A stretch of 64,000 nt of DNA, taken from Dokdonella_A sp937902695. Its GTDB lineage: Bacteria; Pseudomonadota; Gammaproteobacteria; Xanthomonadales; Rhodanobacteraceae. The stretch is from contig JBEHYO010000002.1 of NCBI GenBank assembly GCA_048498135.1, positions 67,044 to 131,043 of the forward strand, in the 5' to 3' direction. The notes beneath the pieces were generated by a model that was not told the DNA's origin, made no database searches, and worked only from the letters and a program-made list of their open reading frames with translations. Below, in pieces: positions 51,227-59,995 of the stretch. The number at the start of each line of letters is the position of its first letter. Position 1 is the stretch's first letter. Both the position numbers and the translations under genes were made by a program.

Positions 51227-53134
51227 ATGGCGAGTCTGCTCAAGCCGCTCAAGGACACGCGCCACGAGGCGCTCGTGTTCCGCGGTCGCGCGCTCGCCGG
51301 CTTTTTGATCATCGTCGCGTGCCTGATCGGCATCGGCATCCGCTTCGCGCACCTGCAGATCGCGCGGCACGACGAGTTCGCGCTCCGCTCCGATTCGAAT
51401 CGCATCGTCACGCGTCCGCTCGCGCCGGGGCGCGGATTGATCTACGACCGCAACGGCGTGCTGCTCGCCGACAACGTCGCCGCGTTCCGGCTCGAGGTGA
51501 TTCCCGAGCAGGTCAAGGACATGGCGGCCATGCTCGACCGGCTGCGCGACGTCGTGCCGCTGACCGACGACGACGTCGCGCGTTTCAACGCGCTGCGCCG
51601 GAGCAAGCGCTCGTACCAGGGCATTCCGCTGCGCCTCAAGCTCTCCGAGGAGGAGATCGCGCGCTTCGCGGTCAACCGCTGGGCATTTCCCGGCGTCGAC
51701 GTCGTGCCGTATCTGACGCGCGCCTATCCGCTCGGCAACGAGTTCGCGCACGTCGTCGGCTACGTCGGGCGCATCGACGAGAACGACCTGACGCGCCTGG
51801 ACAAGGGCGAGTATGCCGGCACGACGCATGTCGGCAAGACCGGCATCGAGAAGTTCTACGAAAGCCGCCTGCACGGCGAGCCGGGCTACGAGAAGATCGA
51901 AGTCAACGCGGACCATCGCCCGATCGGCCAGCCGCTCGGACACGTCGATCCGAAACCCGGCGAGAACATCTACCTCACGATCGACGCGCACCTGCAGGAA
52001 GTCGCCGAAGCCGCTTTCGAAGGCCGTGCCGGCGCCGCGATCGTGATCGATCCGCGCAACGGCGAGGTTCTCGCGATGGTCAGCGTGCCGAGCTTCGATC
52101 CGAATGCGTTCGTCAACGGCATCGCGAGCGCCGACTACACGGCGCTGCTCGCCGATCCGGACAAGCCGCTGCTCGATCGCGCGCTCCGCGGCGGCTACAC
52201 ACCGGGCTCGACGGTCAAGCCGTTCATGGCGTTGGGCGGCCTCGAGCTCGGCCTCCGCAAGCCCGAAGACACCGTGCTCTCGGTCGGCGAGTTCTTCATT
52301 CCGGGCCAGTCGCGCGGGTATCGCGACGACAAGCGCGGCGGCCATGGCCGCGTCGATCTCGTGCAGGCGATCGCGCAATCGGTCAACACGTATTTCTATT
52401 CGCTTGCGTACGACATGGGCATCAACCGGCTGTCGACGTTCATGGCGAAGCTCGGCTTCGGCAAGCCGACCGGCATCGACCTCATCGGCGAGAGCGCCGG
52501 CGTGCTGCCGTCGGAGGAATGGAAGCGCGCGCGCTTCAACCAGCCGTTCTATCCGGGCGAAACCGTCATCGCCGGCATCGGACAAGGCTACTGGGTGGTG
52601 ACGCCGCTGCAACTCGCGCAGGCCGTCGGGATCATCGCGGCGAAAGGCACTCCGCATCCGCTGCATCTCCTCCGCGCCGTGCAGTCCGGCATCGATTCCA
52701 GGCGCGAAATGATCGAGCCGCCGCCCGCGAAGGCGAACATCATCAGGAACCCGGCCGACTGGGGCTGGGTGCAGAAGGGCATGGTCGAAGTCGTCAACAG
52801 CGGCACCGGGCGCGGCATCAACGAGAACTTCCCGTACCAGATCGCCGGCAAGACCGGCACGGCCGAGCGGTTTTCACGCACGACCGAGGAATGGACGAGC
52901 ATCAACGACAGCCCCATCGAACGTCATCGCGTGCTGTTCGAGGCGTTCGCGCCGGCCGACGACGCGCGCATCGCGATCGCGGTCGCGCTCGAAGCGGGCC
53001 GCAGCGGCGCGCACGACGCGGCGCCGATCGCGCGCAAGATCCTCGATGCGTGGTTGCCAGGCGACGAGGAGCGCGAGGCGCGGCGCGGCAACGATGCGAC
53101 GGTCGCCGCCGTGCCGTCCGCGGAAGCGCGCTGA
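51227..53134 (+). CDS. mrdA: Penicillin-binding protein 2 (transpeptidase)
   Basis: 635 residues (E. coli PBP2 has 633). Transmembrane helix at about 22-42. Pedestal domain: LAPGRGLIYDRNGVLLADN. Active site: SxxK Ser328-T-V-K331 in YTPGSTVKPFM, SxN in QSVNTYFYSLA and KTG in IAGKTGTAERFS. Cross-links peptidoglycan during rod elongation and is the target of mecillinam. Stop TGA overlaps the rodA ATG by one base (TGATG), so the two partners are co-translated. Confidence 0.97.
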   Translation: MASLLKPLKDTRHEALVFRGRALAGFLIIVACLIGIGIRFAHLQIARHDEFALRSDSNRIVTRPLAPGRGLIYDRNGVLLADNVAAFRLEVIPEQVKDMAAMLDRLRDVVPLTDDDVARFNALRRSKRSYQGIPLRLKLSEEEIARFAVNRWAFPGVDVVPYLTRAYPLGNEFAHVVGYVGRIDENDLTRLDKGEYAGTTHVGKTGIEKFYESRLHGEPGYEKIEVNADHRPIGQPLGHVDPKPGENIYLTIDAHLQEVAEAAFEGRAGAAIVIDPRNGEVLAMVSVPSFDPNAFVNGIASADYTALLADPDKPLLDRALRGGYTPGSTVKPFMALGGLELGLRKPEDTVLSVGEFFIPGQSRGYRDDKRGGHGRVDLVQAIAQSVNTYFYSLAYDMGINRLSTFMAKLGFGKPTGIDLIGESAGVLPSEEWKRARFNQPFYPGETVIAGIGQGYWVVTPLQLAQAVGIIAAKGTPHPLHLLRAVQSGIDSRREMIEPPPAKANIIRNPADWGWVQKGMVEVVNSGTGRGINENFPYQIAGKTGTAERFSRTTEEWTSINDSPIERHRVLFEAFAPADDARIAIAVALEAGRSGAHDAAPIARKILDAWLPGDEEREARRGNDATVAAVPSAEAR

Positions 53135-54252
53135 TGCTCGAAGACCTGATCGCGCAGGTTCGCTACCGCCTCGCCGCGGCGATCAAGAAGCCGCGCTTCG
53201 ACGTGCCGCTGCTCTCGGGCCTCCTCGCCCTGATGGCGGTCGGGCTCGTCACGCTCTACAGCGCGAGCGATCTCGATCGCGGCACGGTGATCGCGCAGGC
53301 GCTCCGCTTCGTGCTGGGCCTCTTCCTGATGCTGCTGATCGCGCGCGTGCCGCCGCTGACGCTGCGCAACTGGACGCCGTGGCTCTATGTGGGCAGCGTG
53401 CTGCTGCTCGTCGCGGTCGCGCTGCTTGGCGAAGGACGCGGCGCGCACCGCTGGCTTGATCTCGGCGTCGTGCGCTTCCAGCCGTCCGAGCTCCTGAAGC
53501 TCACGATGCCGATGATGGTCGCGTGGTATCTCAACGGACGGCCGCTGCCGCCCGGCTGGATCACGCTCGCTGCCGTCGGTTTGCTGATCGTGATCCCGGT
53601 CGGCCTCATCGCCGAGCAGCCCGACCTCGGCACGGCGCTCCTGATCGCCGCGAGCGGCGCCTTCGGCGTGTTCCTGTCGGGGCTCGCCTGGTGGCGGATC
53701 GGGTTGCTGCTCGGTGCGGCGGCGGCTGCGGTGCCGGTCGGGTGGCATTTCCTGCACGACTACCAGAAGAATCGCGTGCTGACGCTGCTCGATCCCGAAG
53801 CCGATCCGCTCGGCAACGGCTGGCACATCATCCAGTCGCAGATCGCCGTCGGCTCGGGCGGACTCTGGGGCAAGGGCTGGCATCACGGCACGCAGTCGCG
53901 GCTCGAGTTCCTGCCCGAGCACACGACCGACTTCATCTTTTCGGTGTTCGCCGAGGAATGGGGTCTCGCCGGCGTGCTGCTGCTGCTAACGCTCTACGCG
54001 TTCATCATCGCGCGCTGCCTCTGGATCGCGGCGAACGCGAAGGACACGTACTCGCGGCTGCTGTCGGGCGCGATCAGCATGGCGCTCTTCGTCTACGTCA
54101 TCGTCAACGGCGGCATGATCACCGGGCTCCTGCCCGTCGTCGGCGTGCCGCTGCCGCTGGTGAGCTACGGCGGGACGTCGGCGGTGTCGCTGCTTGCCGG
54201 CTTCGGCGTCCTGATGTCGATCCACGCCCACAAGAAGCTCGTCGTCGCCTAG
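53134..54252 (+). CDS. rodA: Peptidoglycan glycosyltransferase RodA
   Basis: 372 residues, 10 transmembrane helices, SEDS family (E. coli RodA 370). Diagnostic: GAHRWLDLGVVRFQPSELLKL, EQPDLGTALLI, LEFLPEHTTDFIFSVFAEEWG (read around the D/E motif) and PLPLVSYGGTSAVSLLAGFG. RodA polymerises lipid II with PBP2 during elongation. The conserved Asp essential for activity lies in the segment after TDFIF. Convergent with the next gene; a 17-bp perfect hairpin follows. Confidence 0.97.
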   Translation: MLEDLIAQVRYRLAAAIKKPRFDVPLLSGLLALMAVGLVTLYSASDLDRGTVIAQALRFVLGLFLMLLIARVPPLTLRNWTPWLYVGSVLLLVAVALLGEGRGAHRWLDLGVVRFQPSELLKLTMPMMVAWYLNGRPLPPGWITLAAVGLLIVIPVGLIAEQPDLGTALLIAASGAFGVFLSGLAWWRIGLLLGAAAAAVPVGWHFLHDYQKNRVLTLLDPEADPLGNGWHIIQSQIAVGSGGLWGKGWHHGTQSRLEFLPEHTTDFIFSVFAEEWGLAGVLLLLTLYAFIIARCLWIAANAKDTYSRLLSGAISMALFVYVIVNGGMITGLLPVVGVPLPLVSYGGTSAVSLLAGFGVLMSIHAHKKLVVA

Positions 54253-54255
54253 CGC

Positions 54256-54300
54256 CTTTCCCCTCTCGCGCGCCGCGCGAGAGGGGAAAGTGAGGGGCAC
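54256..54300. repeat. Hairpin after rodA (family A copy 10, single hairpin)
   Basis: CTTTCCCCTCTCGCGCG and CGCGCGAGAGGGGAAAG are exact complements with a one-base loop, followed by GTGAGGGGC. Lies between convergent rodA and the large secreted protein gene and may serve as a bidirectional terminator. Confidence 0.7.
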
Positions 54301-54340
54301 ATCGCCACGAGCATCCGCAAACCGCGGGATCGCTCCTCGC

Positions 54341-57300
54341 TCAGTCGAACCCCGACGCGAAGATCTCGTCGACGATGCCAAGGCACTGGTACGGCACGTT
54401 CGCGCGCGTCCACGCGGTCAGCGCCGAGCTTTCGCCTTCGGTGACGACGTAGTCGACGACGTACACGTCGTGCGCGTAGCCCGTGTTCGAGCGATCGACG
54501 AGCCGGTACGCGTAGGGCCGCGTGTTGTAGCGGCAGAGCGTCGTCAGCGCCGAATCGCTGAAGCCGCCGAGCTCGCCGGCGATCTCGAGGCCCGTGCCCC
54601 AGTAGGTGCTCGTCGTGTTCTCCTCGGTGACACCCGACGAGAACTCGTACGAAGCGCCGGCCTGCACCGACGCGATGAACCCGGCCTCGACGTCGAGCTC
54701 GGCGCCGACACGATAGGAGCTGTCGAACGAGGTCGAGTTGCCGATCAGGTTCGTCGATTCGGAGCTCAGCGCCCATGTGGCCGTCGCCGAGCCGCCGATC
54801 AGGATGTCGTCCCAGATCGCCGTGTGCGGGATGCCGTCCTGGTCCCAGTTCGAGCAGCCGCCCGGGAAGACCGGATTGAAGTCGGTGCCGGTCCAGAGGA
54901 GATCGCCGTGCACCTCGATCGAGCGGAATTGCTGGTTGACCGCGTCCCAGACCTTCGCGTTGAAAAGGCCGTCGGACCCGATCGGGTCGCAGACCGCGGT
55001 CGGATACGCCGGCGGCTCGAGGTGCACGTCGCCGAACACCTGGATCTCGGCGACGTCGAGCGTCGCCGCGCCCGGATGCTGGAGGCGCACGTAGCGGGCC
55101 TGCATCGGCGCGAACGTGACGCTGTCGCGCGTCCAGATGTTCCAGCGGTCGTAGGCCATGTCATCGCCGGTGCCGGGCTCGAACTCGTGCACACCGGCGC
55201 CGGACGGCACGCCGTCGCCGGCAAAGGCGTTCGTGGAGGCGTAGATGCGATAGCCCTGCAGATCGATCGCGGCGCCGGGCGGCGGCGACACGCGGATGTT
55301 CGTGATGTCGCGCACGCGGCCGAGGTCGATCTGCACGTACGGATCGTTCGCGATCGCGCCGCCGTTGGATGCGCGTGAATTGCTGAAGAGACCATCCGTC
55401 ACCGCCGATGCGGGCGTGTCCGGGGGAAGGCTCAGGTTGCTGGTGACCGGCAGGAACAGCGCGAGATTCGCCCAGTCGCGATTGAGCGGGAACCACTGCG
55501 CCGGCGTTCCGCCGCCGGCGCCGCCCGCCGAGGCGATCTGCGTATCCCAGTTCTCGGCGTCGTCGCCGCTGACGCCGTTGTGGCCGACGAGCTCGCACAT
55601 GCGCGCGGCGCTGTCGGGCAGCGGGCCGCCCGCGTCGGCGAGGTCGTAGCTGTAGCAGTTGAACGTGTTCTCGTCGTAGACGACGAGCGCCTCGCCCGCG
55701 GTCTGCTCCCAGCCCTGCGACAGCGTCTGCTCGTTTTCGGTGCTGTGGATCTCGCCGTTCGCGACCTGGTAGTTGTAGCCCGCCGTCGCCTTCGCCGAGA
55801 CCTTGCCGCCGATGCCGTCGAGGCCGACTTCGAAGCCGACATAGGCCGAGACGTCGTGCGAGGTGTAGCTGCCCCAGTTCTGCTCGTTGCTGGTGCCGCC
55901 CGTGATCGAGCGGCCGAACGAGGATGCCTTGTCGGCATTCGCCTGCAGCGCGCGGAAGAACGGCGGCAGCCAGGCGACCTGGCGCACCTTCGGCTCGATG
56001 ACCTGCCGGCAGCCGTCGGTCGCGATCGTCGCCTCGACCGAATCGCCGTCGAAGTCGCTCGCGACGAGATCGGCCGCCGTTATGCCGCTGAAGTCGCCGT
56101 TCTCGATGAAATGCTGGCCCGTGAACGAGGTCGGATCGCCGGTATCCTCGAGGTGCCAGATCGAGCGCACCCAGCGGTTCGTCGTGTCGCGCGTCGAGGT
56201 CATGATCTCGGCGATGCCGTCCTTGTCCATGTCGGCCACCGCGACGTTGACGAACGCGAGGTCGCTGAGGCCCGACACCGAGTAACTTCCCGAATAGGCG
56301 GGATCGAGGATCGTGCGGTACTTGTAGCCGGGCGCGCCGGCCGGATCGGGCGGCGTGCCGCCGCCGGCGTCGATCGCGTACGAATAGGTGTCGACCTCGC
56401 CGTACGAGCCGTGCACGGTCAGCGTGACCGTGTAGGGCGAATCGGCCGGGAAATGATGCGTCGGGTTCGGATCGGTATCGAGCGTGGTGCCGTCGCCGAA
56501 ATCCCAGTGGTAATTCACGATCGCGCCGGTGGACTGGCTGATGAAATGAACCGTGAGCGCATCGGTGTACTCGAACGCGAAGTACGCGGCGACGTCCACT
56601 TTCGCCTTGTACGCCTCGACGTCGAGCCGCGAGTTCGGATCGGAGCGGACGAGCACGATCTCGGCCGGCGAGACGCGATCGACGTCGGCGATCGTCGCCT
56701 CGAGCGTCGGGATGCCGTTCGCGTTCTGGCCCTGGATGATGTGGCTCCAGTCGTATTCCATGCCGGCGCCGCGCGAGGCGAATGCGATCGACGTGATGAC
56801 GTCGCCGGTCCGCGTCGGGATGAAGTGGTGCAGGCGCTGGCCGATGTAGTTGTTCGGATCGCCCGAGCCGTCCTCGAAGATCGCGTGCACGACGAGCTCG
56901 GCGGCCGCGCTGTCGACGACGTCCCCCGCGTCGGCGTCGAGCTCGAGGAAGCTGTTGATGGGCGGCGAGGTCGAGATGTCGTCGGCGAGATACTCGAAGC
57001 CGATGATGCTCTGGAACGCCTTGCTGCCGATCGCGTCGTCGCCCGATTCGATCGGCAGCGCCGGCGTCGTCGGCTGGTACTCGAGGAGGTTGTAGTTGAG
57101 CGCGAGCGTCGCGTTGGAGCCTGAGTCGTTGACGACGACGATCTGCGCGCGGCCGTCGAGCAGCATGTCGCCGGCGGCCACGCTCGCGTTCTGGACGCCG
57201 CTGATCGTGCGGTTCCAGGTGCCCGCGGCGCTGCCGTCGCCTTGCGCGATGACGCCGCCGGCGCCGCCGGTCAGCACGAAGACGCGCATGCCGAACGGGC

Positions 57301-57856
57301 TCGTCGTGCGCAACAGGACGGCGAGCTCCTGCTTGCGATCGTTCGAGCCGTCGAAGTCGCCCGCGGCGAGGTCGACCGTGCTGAACGTCTGCGGCGATTC
57401 CCAGGTGTCGATGAGGTCGGCCGACGGCGTGCCGTTCCGCTCGAAGACGCCGAGGCGGAGCGCGCCGGTCGCGACGACGCGGTTCGCGGTGACGATCTCC
57501 TTGCGGCCGTCGCCGTCGAGATCGACGCTGACCGCCTTCAGGAACGTCGTGCCGGCGAGCGCGCCGGGATAGAGGCCGGCGCGATAGACGCGCTCGAGCG
57601 GCGGCGAATCGGGCGAGAGGACGTATTCGTCGAACGCGTTGAGGCTGCCCGACGTCGCCATCATCTCCATGAACTCGGCGTCGACGCCGAAGGTGACGCT
57701 GCGCCCGAACGGCGTCGTGTCGCAGCCGATGCCGGCCGGCGCATGCGTGACGAAGTCGGGCAGCGGCCTGCCTGCCGCCGGCGCGGCGCCGACGGCACAC
57801 ATCAGAACGGCTGCAACGAGTGAACGCGCGCCGGCGCGCGAGATCCGGATCCCCAT
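54341..57856 (-). CDS. Large secreted FG-GAP/PKD/discoidin-like protein with GFD tail
   Basis: 1171 residues with a signal peptide (cleavage near AAPAAG, residue 29). Domains in order: FG-GAP-like repeats about 100-420 (VDLDGDGRKEIVT, AAGDFDGSNDRKQEL), a PKD domain about 430-496 (VNYHWDFGDGTTLD), further FG-GAP about 510-620 and a Ser/Thr-rich beta segment about 645-735. An F5/8 type C (discoidin-like) domain follows at about 808-942 (PYVQIDLGRVRDITNIRV), then a second Ser/Thr-rich beta segment about 1023-1100. The end is DEIFASGFD. The two beta segments have alternating hydrophobic/polar runs (VGAELDVEAGFIASVQAGAS; VSAKATAGYNYQVANGE), like membrane-inserting hairpins of aerolysin-type toxins; this is only inference. 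The gene breaks the usual rodA-mltB order and points the other way. Confidence 0.85.
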   Translation of the reverse strand: MGIRISRAGARSLVAAVLMCAVGAAPAAGRPLPDFVTHAPAGIGCDTTPFGRSVTFGVDAEFMEMMATSGSLNAFDEYVLSPDSPPLERVYRAGLYPGALAGTTFLKAVSVDLDGDGRKEIVTANRVVATGALRLGVFERNGTPSADLIDTWESPQTFSTVDLAAGDFDGSNDRKQELAVLLRTTSPFGMRVFVLTGGAGGVIAQGDGSAAGTWNRTISGVQNASVAAGDMLLDGRAQIVVVNDSGSNATLALNYNLLEYQPTTPALPIESGDDAIGSKAFQSIIGFEYLADDISTSPPINSFLELDADAGDVVDSAAAELVVHAIFEDGSGDPNNYIGQRLHHFIPTRTGDVITSIAFASRGAGMEYDWSHIIQGQNANGIPTLEATIADVDRVSPAEIVLVRSDPNSRLDVEAYKAKVDVAAYFAFEYTDALTVHFISQSTGAIVNYHWDFGDGTTLDTDPNPTHHFPADSPYTVTLTVHGSYGEVDTYSYAIDAGGGTPPDPAGAPGYKYRTILDPAYSGSYSVSGLSDLAFVNVAVADMDKDGIAEIMTSTRDTTNRWVRSIWHLEDTGDPTSFTGQHFIENGDFSGITAADLVASDFDGDSVEATIATDGCRQVIEPKVRQVAWLPPFFRALQANADKASSFGRSITGGTSNEQNWGSYTSHDVSAYVGFEVGLDGIGGKVSAKATAGYNYQVANGEIHSTENEQTLSQGWEQTAGEALVVYDENTFNCYSYDLADAGGPLPDSAARMCELVGHNGVSGDDAENWDTQIASAGGAGGGTPAQWFPLNRDWANLALFLPVTSNLSLPPDTPASAVTDGLFSNSRASNGGAIANDPYVQIDLGRVRDITNIRVSPPPGAAIDLQGYRIYASTNAFAGDGVPSGAGVHEFEPGTGDDMAYDRWNIWTRDSVTFAPMQARYVRLQHPGAATLDVAEIQVFGDVHLEPPAYPTAVCDPIGSDGLFNAKVWDAVNQQFRSIEVHGDLLWTGTDFNPVFPGGCSNWDQDGIPHTAIWDDILIGGSATATWALSSESTNLIGNSTSFDSSYRVGAELDVEAGFIASVQAGASYEFSSGVTEENTTSTYWGTGLEIAGELGGFSDSALTTLCRYNTRPYAYRLVDRSNTGYAHDVYVVDYVVTEGESSALTAWTRANVPYQCLGIVDEIFASGFD

Positions 57857-58015
57857 GACATACTCCCCTGATCGCCGCGCTGCCGCCGCGTAGTGCGCCG
57901 CATCGCGCGTGCGTGCCTATGATGGCGGCATCGCTCGCGCCGATGCAATTGCGATTTTGTGGCATCGGAGTTCCCGTGGGCGACGCATTCGGCGCGCGGT
58001 GCTACATTACGCGCC

Positions 58016-59062
58016 ATGCTCGAAGGGCCCCGCGCATCGCGCGTTCAGTCAGCACTGCTCCTCGTCGGCCTTCTCGGCTGCATCCCCGGTTTCACTTTCG
58101 CGAAAGGCGCAGCGACGCTCGCGGTCGGTCCCGACGAGCGCGCGTTCGCGGCCGAGGTCGCCAAAGAGGGCGGCCCTCCGGAGAAGACCGTGCTCGCGAC
58201 GCTCGCCGGCGCGAAGGTGCAGCAGAGCATCCTCGATGCGATGGCGAGACCGGCGGAGTCCAAGCCCTGGAAGGACTATCACCCGCTGTTCCTGACCGAC
58301 AGGCGCGTCGACGACGGCGTCGCGTTCTATCTCGCGAACCGCGAGCTGCTCGATCGCGTCGGCAAGGAGTACGGCGTGCCGCCCGAGGTCATCGTCGCGA
58401 TCATCGGCATCGAGACGAACTACGGGCGCACGACGGGGAAGTACCGCGTCATCGATGCGCTCTCGACGCTCGCGTTCCACTACCCGCCGCGCGCGCCGTT
58501 TTTCCGCGGCGAGCTGAAGCAGCTGTTCCTGCTCGGCGACAAGCACCTCGCCTATCCCATCGACGAGCTCAAGGGCTCGTACGCGGGCGCGATGGGCTGG
58601 GGCCAGTTCATGCCGACCAGCATCGCGCAGTGGGCGAAGGACGAGGACGGCGACGGCCGCATCGATCTGTGGAACTCGCTGCCGGACATCACCGCGAGCG
58701 TCGCGAACTATTTCGCGGCGCACGGCTGGCAGACGGGCGAGCCGGTCACCGTGCGCGCGCAGCCGGCCGCCGACGCGCGCGCGCTGAAGCCCGATGGCAT
58801 CGAGCCCGTTTATCCGGTGCAGCAGATGGAGGCATGGGGCTACGCGCCGCTGTCGCATGTCGACGCGGAGCTCGTGTCGACGCTCCTGACCCTCGACGGC
58901 GACCGGGGTCCGGAGTACTGGCTCACGTTCAAGAACTTCTACGTGATCACGCGCTACAACAAGAGTCCGCTCTATTCGATGGCGGTCTGGCAGCTCTCGC
59001 AGCAGATCGCCGGCGGCGTCGTCGAGCCGCCGCAGGCCGCCGCCGTGGAACCTGCGCCATGA
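58016..59062 (+). CDS. mltB: Membrane-bound lytic murein transglycosylase B
   Basis: 348 residues. The signal peptide (about 1-29, GCIPGFTFA) contains a Cys, but the lipobox is not canonical. Catalytic Glu133 lies in IIGIETNYG. The family blocks LKGSYAGAMGWGQFMPTS and DGDGRIDLWNSLPDITASVANYF follow. It cleaves glycan strands to 1,6-anhydro-MurNAc. The stop overlaps the rlpA start (ATGA). A second in-frame ATG at 57959 would add 19 residues; 58016 is preferred because it starts the signal peptide. Confidence 0.93.
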   Translation: MLEGPRASRVQSALLLVGLLGCIPGFTFAKGAATLAVGPDERAFAAEVAKEGGPPEKTVLATLAGAKVQQSILDAMARPAESKPWKDYHPLFLTDRRVDDGVAFYLANRELLDRVGKEYGVPPEVIVAIIGIETNYGRTTGKYRVIDALSTLAFHYPPRAPFFRGELKQLFLLGDKHLAYPIDELKGSYAGAMGWGQFMPTSIAQWAKDEDGDGRIDLWNSLPDITASVANYFAAHGWQTGEPVTVRAQPAADARALKPDGIEPVYPVQQMEAWGYAPLSHVDAELVSTLLTLDGDRGPEYWLTFKNFYVITRYNKSPLYSMAVWQLSQQIAGGVVEPPQAAAVEPAP

Positions 59063-59949
59063 GGCGGATTGCCGTCGCGTGCGCGCTTGCGCTCCTCGCC
59101 GCGTGCGCGAGCCACAAGCCGCGTCCGGGCGCGGCGACGCCGCCACGCGAGGGCGCGCGCAGCAGCGGCGCGCCGGAAACGTCGCGCCCGCAGGCCGAGC
59201 GCTATCGCGACGAGCACGATGGCGGTCCCGCGCGGCCGGCGATCGACGTCTCGACGCTCGTCGAGCCGACGCCGAAGGCCGAGCCGCGCGCGCGCTACGG
59301 CAACAATCCGAGCTACAGCGTGCTCGGCAAGGATTATCGCGTGCTGAGCGATTCGCGCGGCTACGTCGAGCGCGGCATCGCGTCGTGGTACGGCAACAAG
59401 TTCCACGGCTACATGACGTCCTCGCTCGAGCCGTACGACATGTACCGGTTCTCCGCCGCGCACAAGACGTTGCCGCTGCCGACCTACGCGCGCGTGACGA
59501 ATCTCGAGAACGGCAAGAGCGTGGTCGTCCGCATCAACGATCGCGGGCCGTTCCACGAGAACCGGCTGATCGATCTCTCGTACGCGGCCGCGGTGCGCAT
59601 CGGCATCTGGCCGAAGGGCACCGGGCTCGTCGAGGTGCGCTCGATCGATCCCGCGCATCCCGACGCGACGCCCGCGCCGCTGCCCAAAACGGTCACGGCC
59701 GAGGCCGCATCGGCGCGTATCTATCTCCAGCTGGGCGCGTTCGGCGATCGCGCCAACGCCGATCGCGTGGCGAGCTCGGCGCGCAAGGACGGCATCGACA
59801 AGGTCGACGTCGAGGCCGCCGACGTGAACGGACACACCGTGCACCGCGTGCGCGTCGGGCCGCTCGCCGACGTCGCGGCCGCCGATGCGCTGGCGCCGCG
59901 CATCCAGAGGCTGGGCCTCGGCGTGCCGCGCGTGGCGATCGAGCGCTGA
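59059..59949 (+). CDS. rlpA: Septal ring lytic transglycosylase RlpA
   Basis: 296 residues. Lipoprotein signal with lipobox LLAAC (Cys16). The double-psi beta-barrel runs from about 105 to 200 with GIASWYGNKFHGYMTSS, LPLPTYARVTNLENGKSVVV and the catalytic RINDRGPFHENRLIDLS. A C-terminal SPOR domain (about 220-292, IYLQLGAFGDRANADRV) binds denuded glycan strands at the septum. RlpA cleaves glycan lacking stem peptides. Start codon overlaps the mltB stop by four bases. Confidence 0.95.
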   Translation: MRRIAVACALALLAACASHKPRPGAATPPREGARSSGAPETSRPQAERYRDEHDGGPARPAIDVSTLVEPTPKAEPRARYGNNPSYSVLGKDYRVLSDSRGYVERGIASWYGNKFHGYMTSSLEPYDMYRFSAAHKTLPLPTYARVTNLENGKSVVVRINDRGPFHENRLIDLSYAAAVRIGIWPKGTGLVEVRSIDPAHPDATPAPLPKTVTAEAASARIYLQLGAFGDRANADRVASSARKDGIDKVDVEAADVNGHTVHRVRVGPLADVAAADALAPRIQRLGLGVPRVAIER

Positions 59950-59995
59950 AGCGGCGACAATCCATCCTTTGACTTCGCAGGACCGATATTTCGAG

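Noticed and set aside
54341..57856. Classifying the IFxxGF tail as PEP-CTERM or a type IX secretion domain
   Set aside because: There is no hydrophobic helix, no basic end and no ~80-residue beta domain before it.
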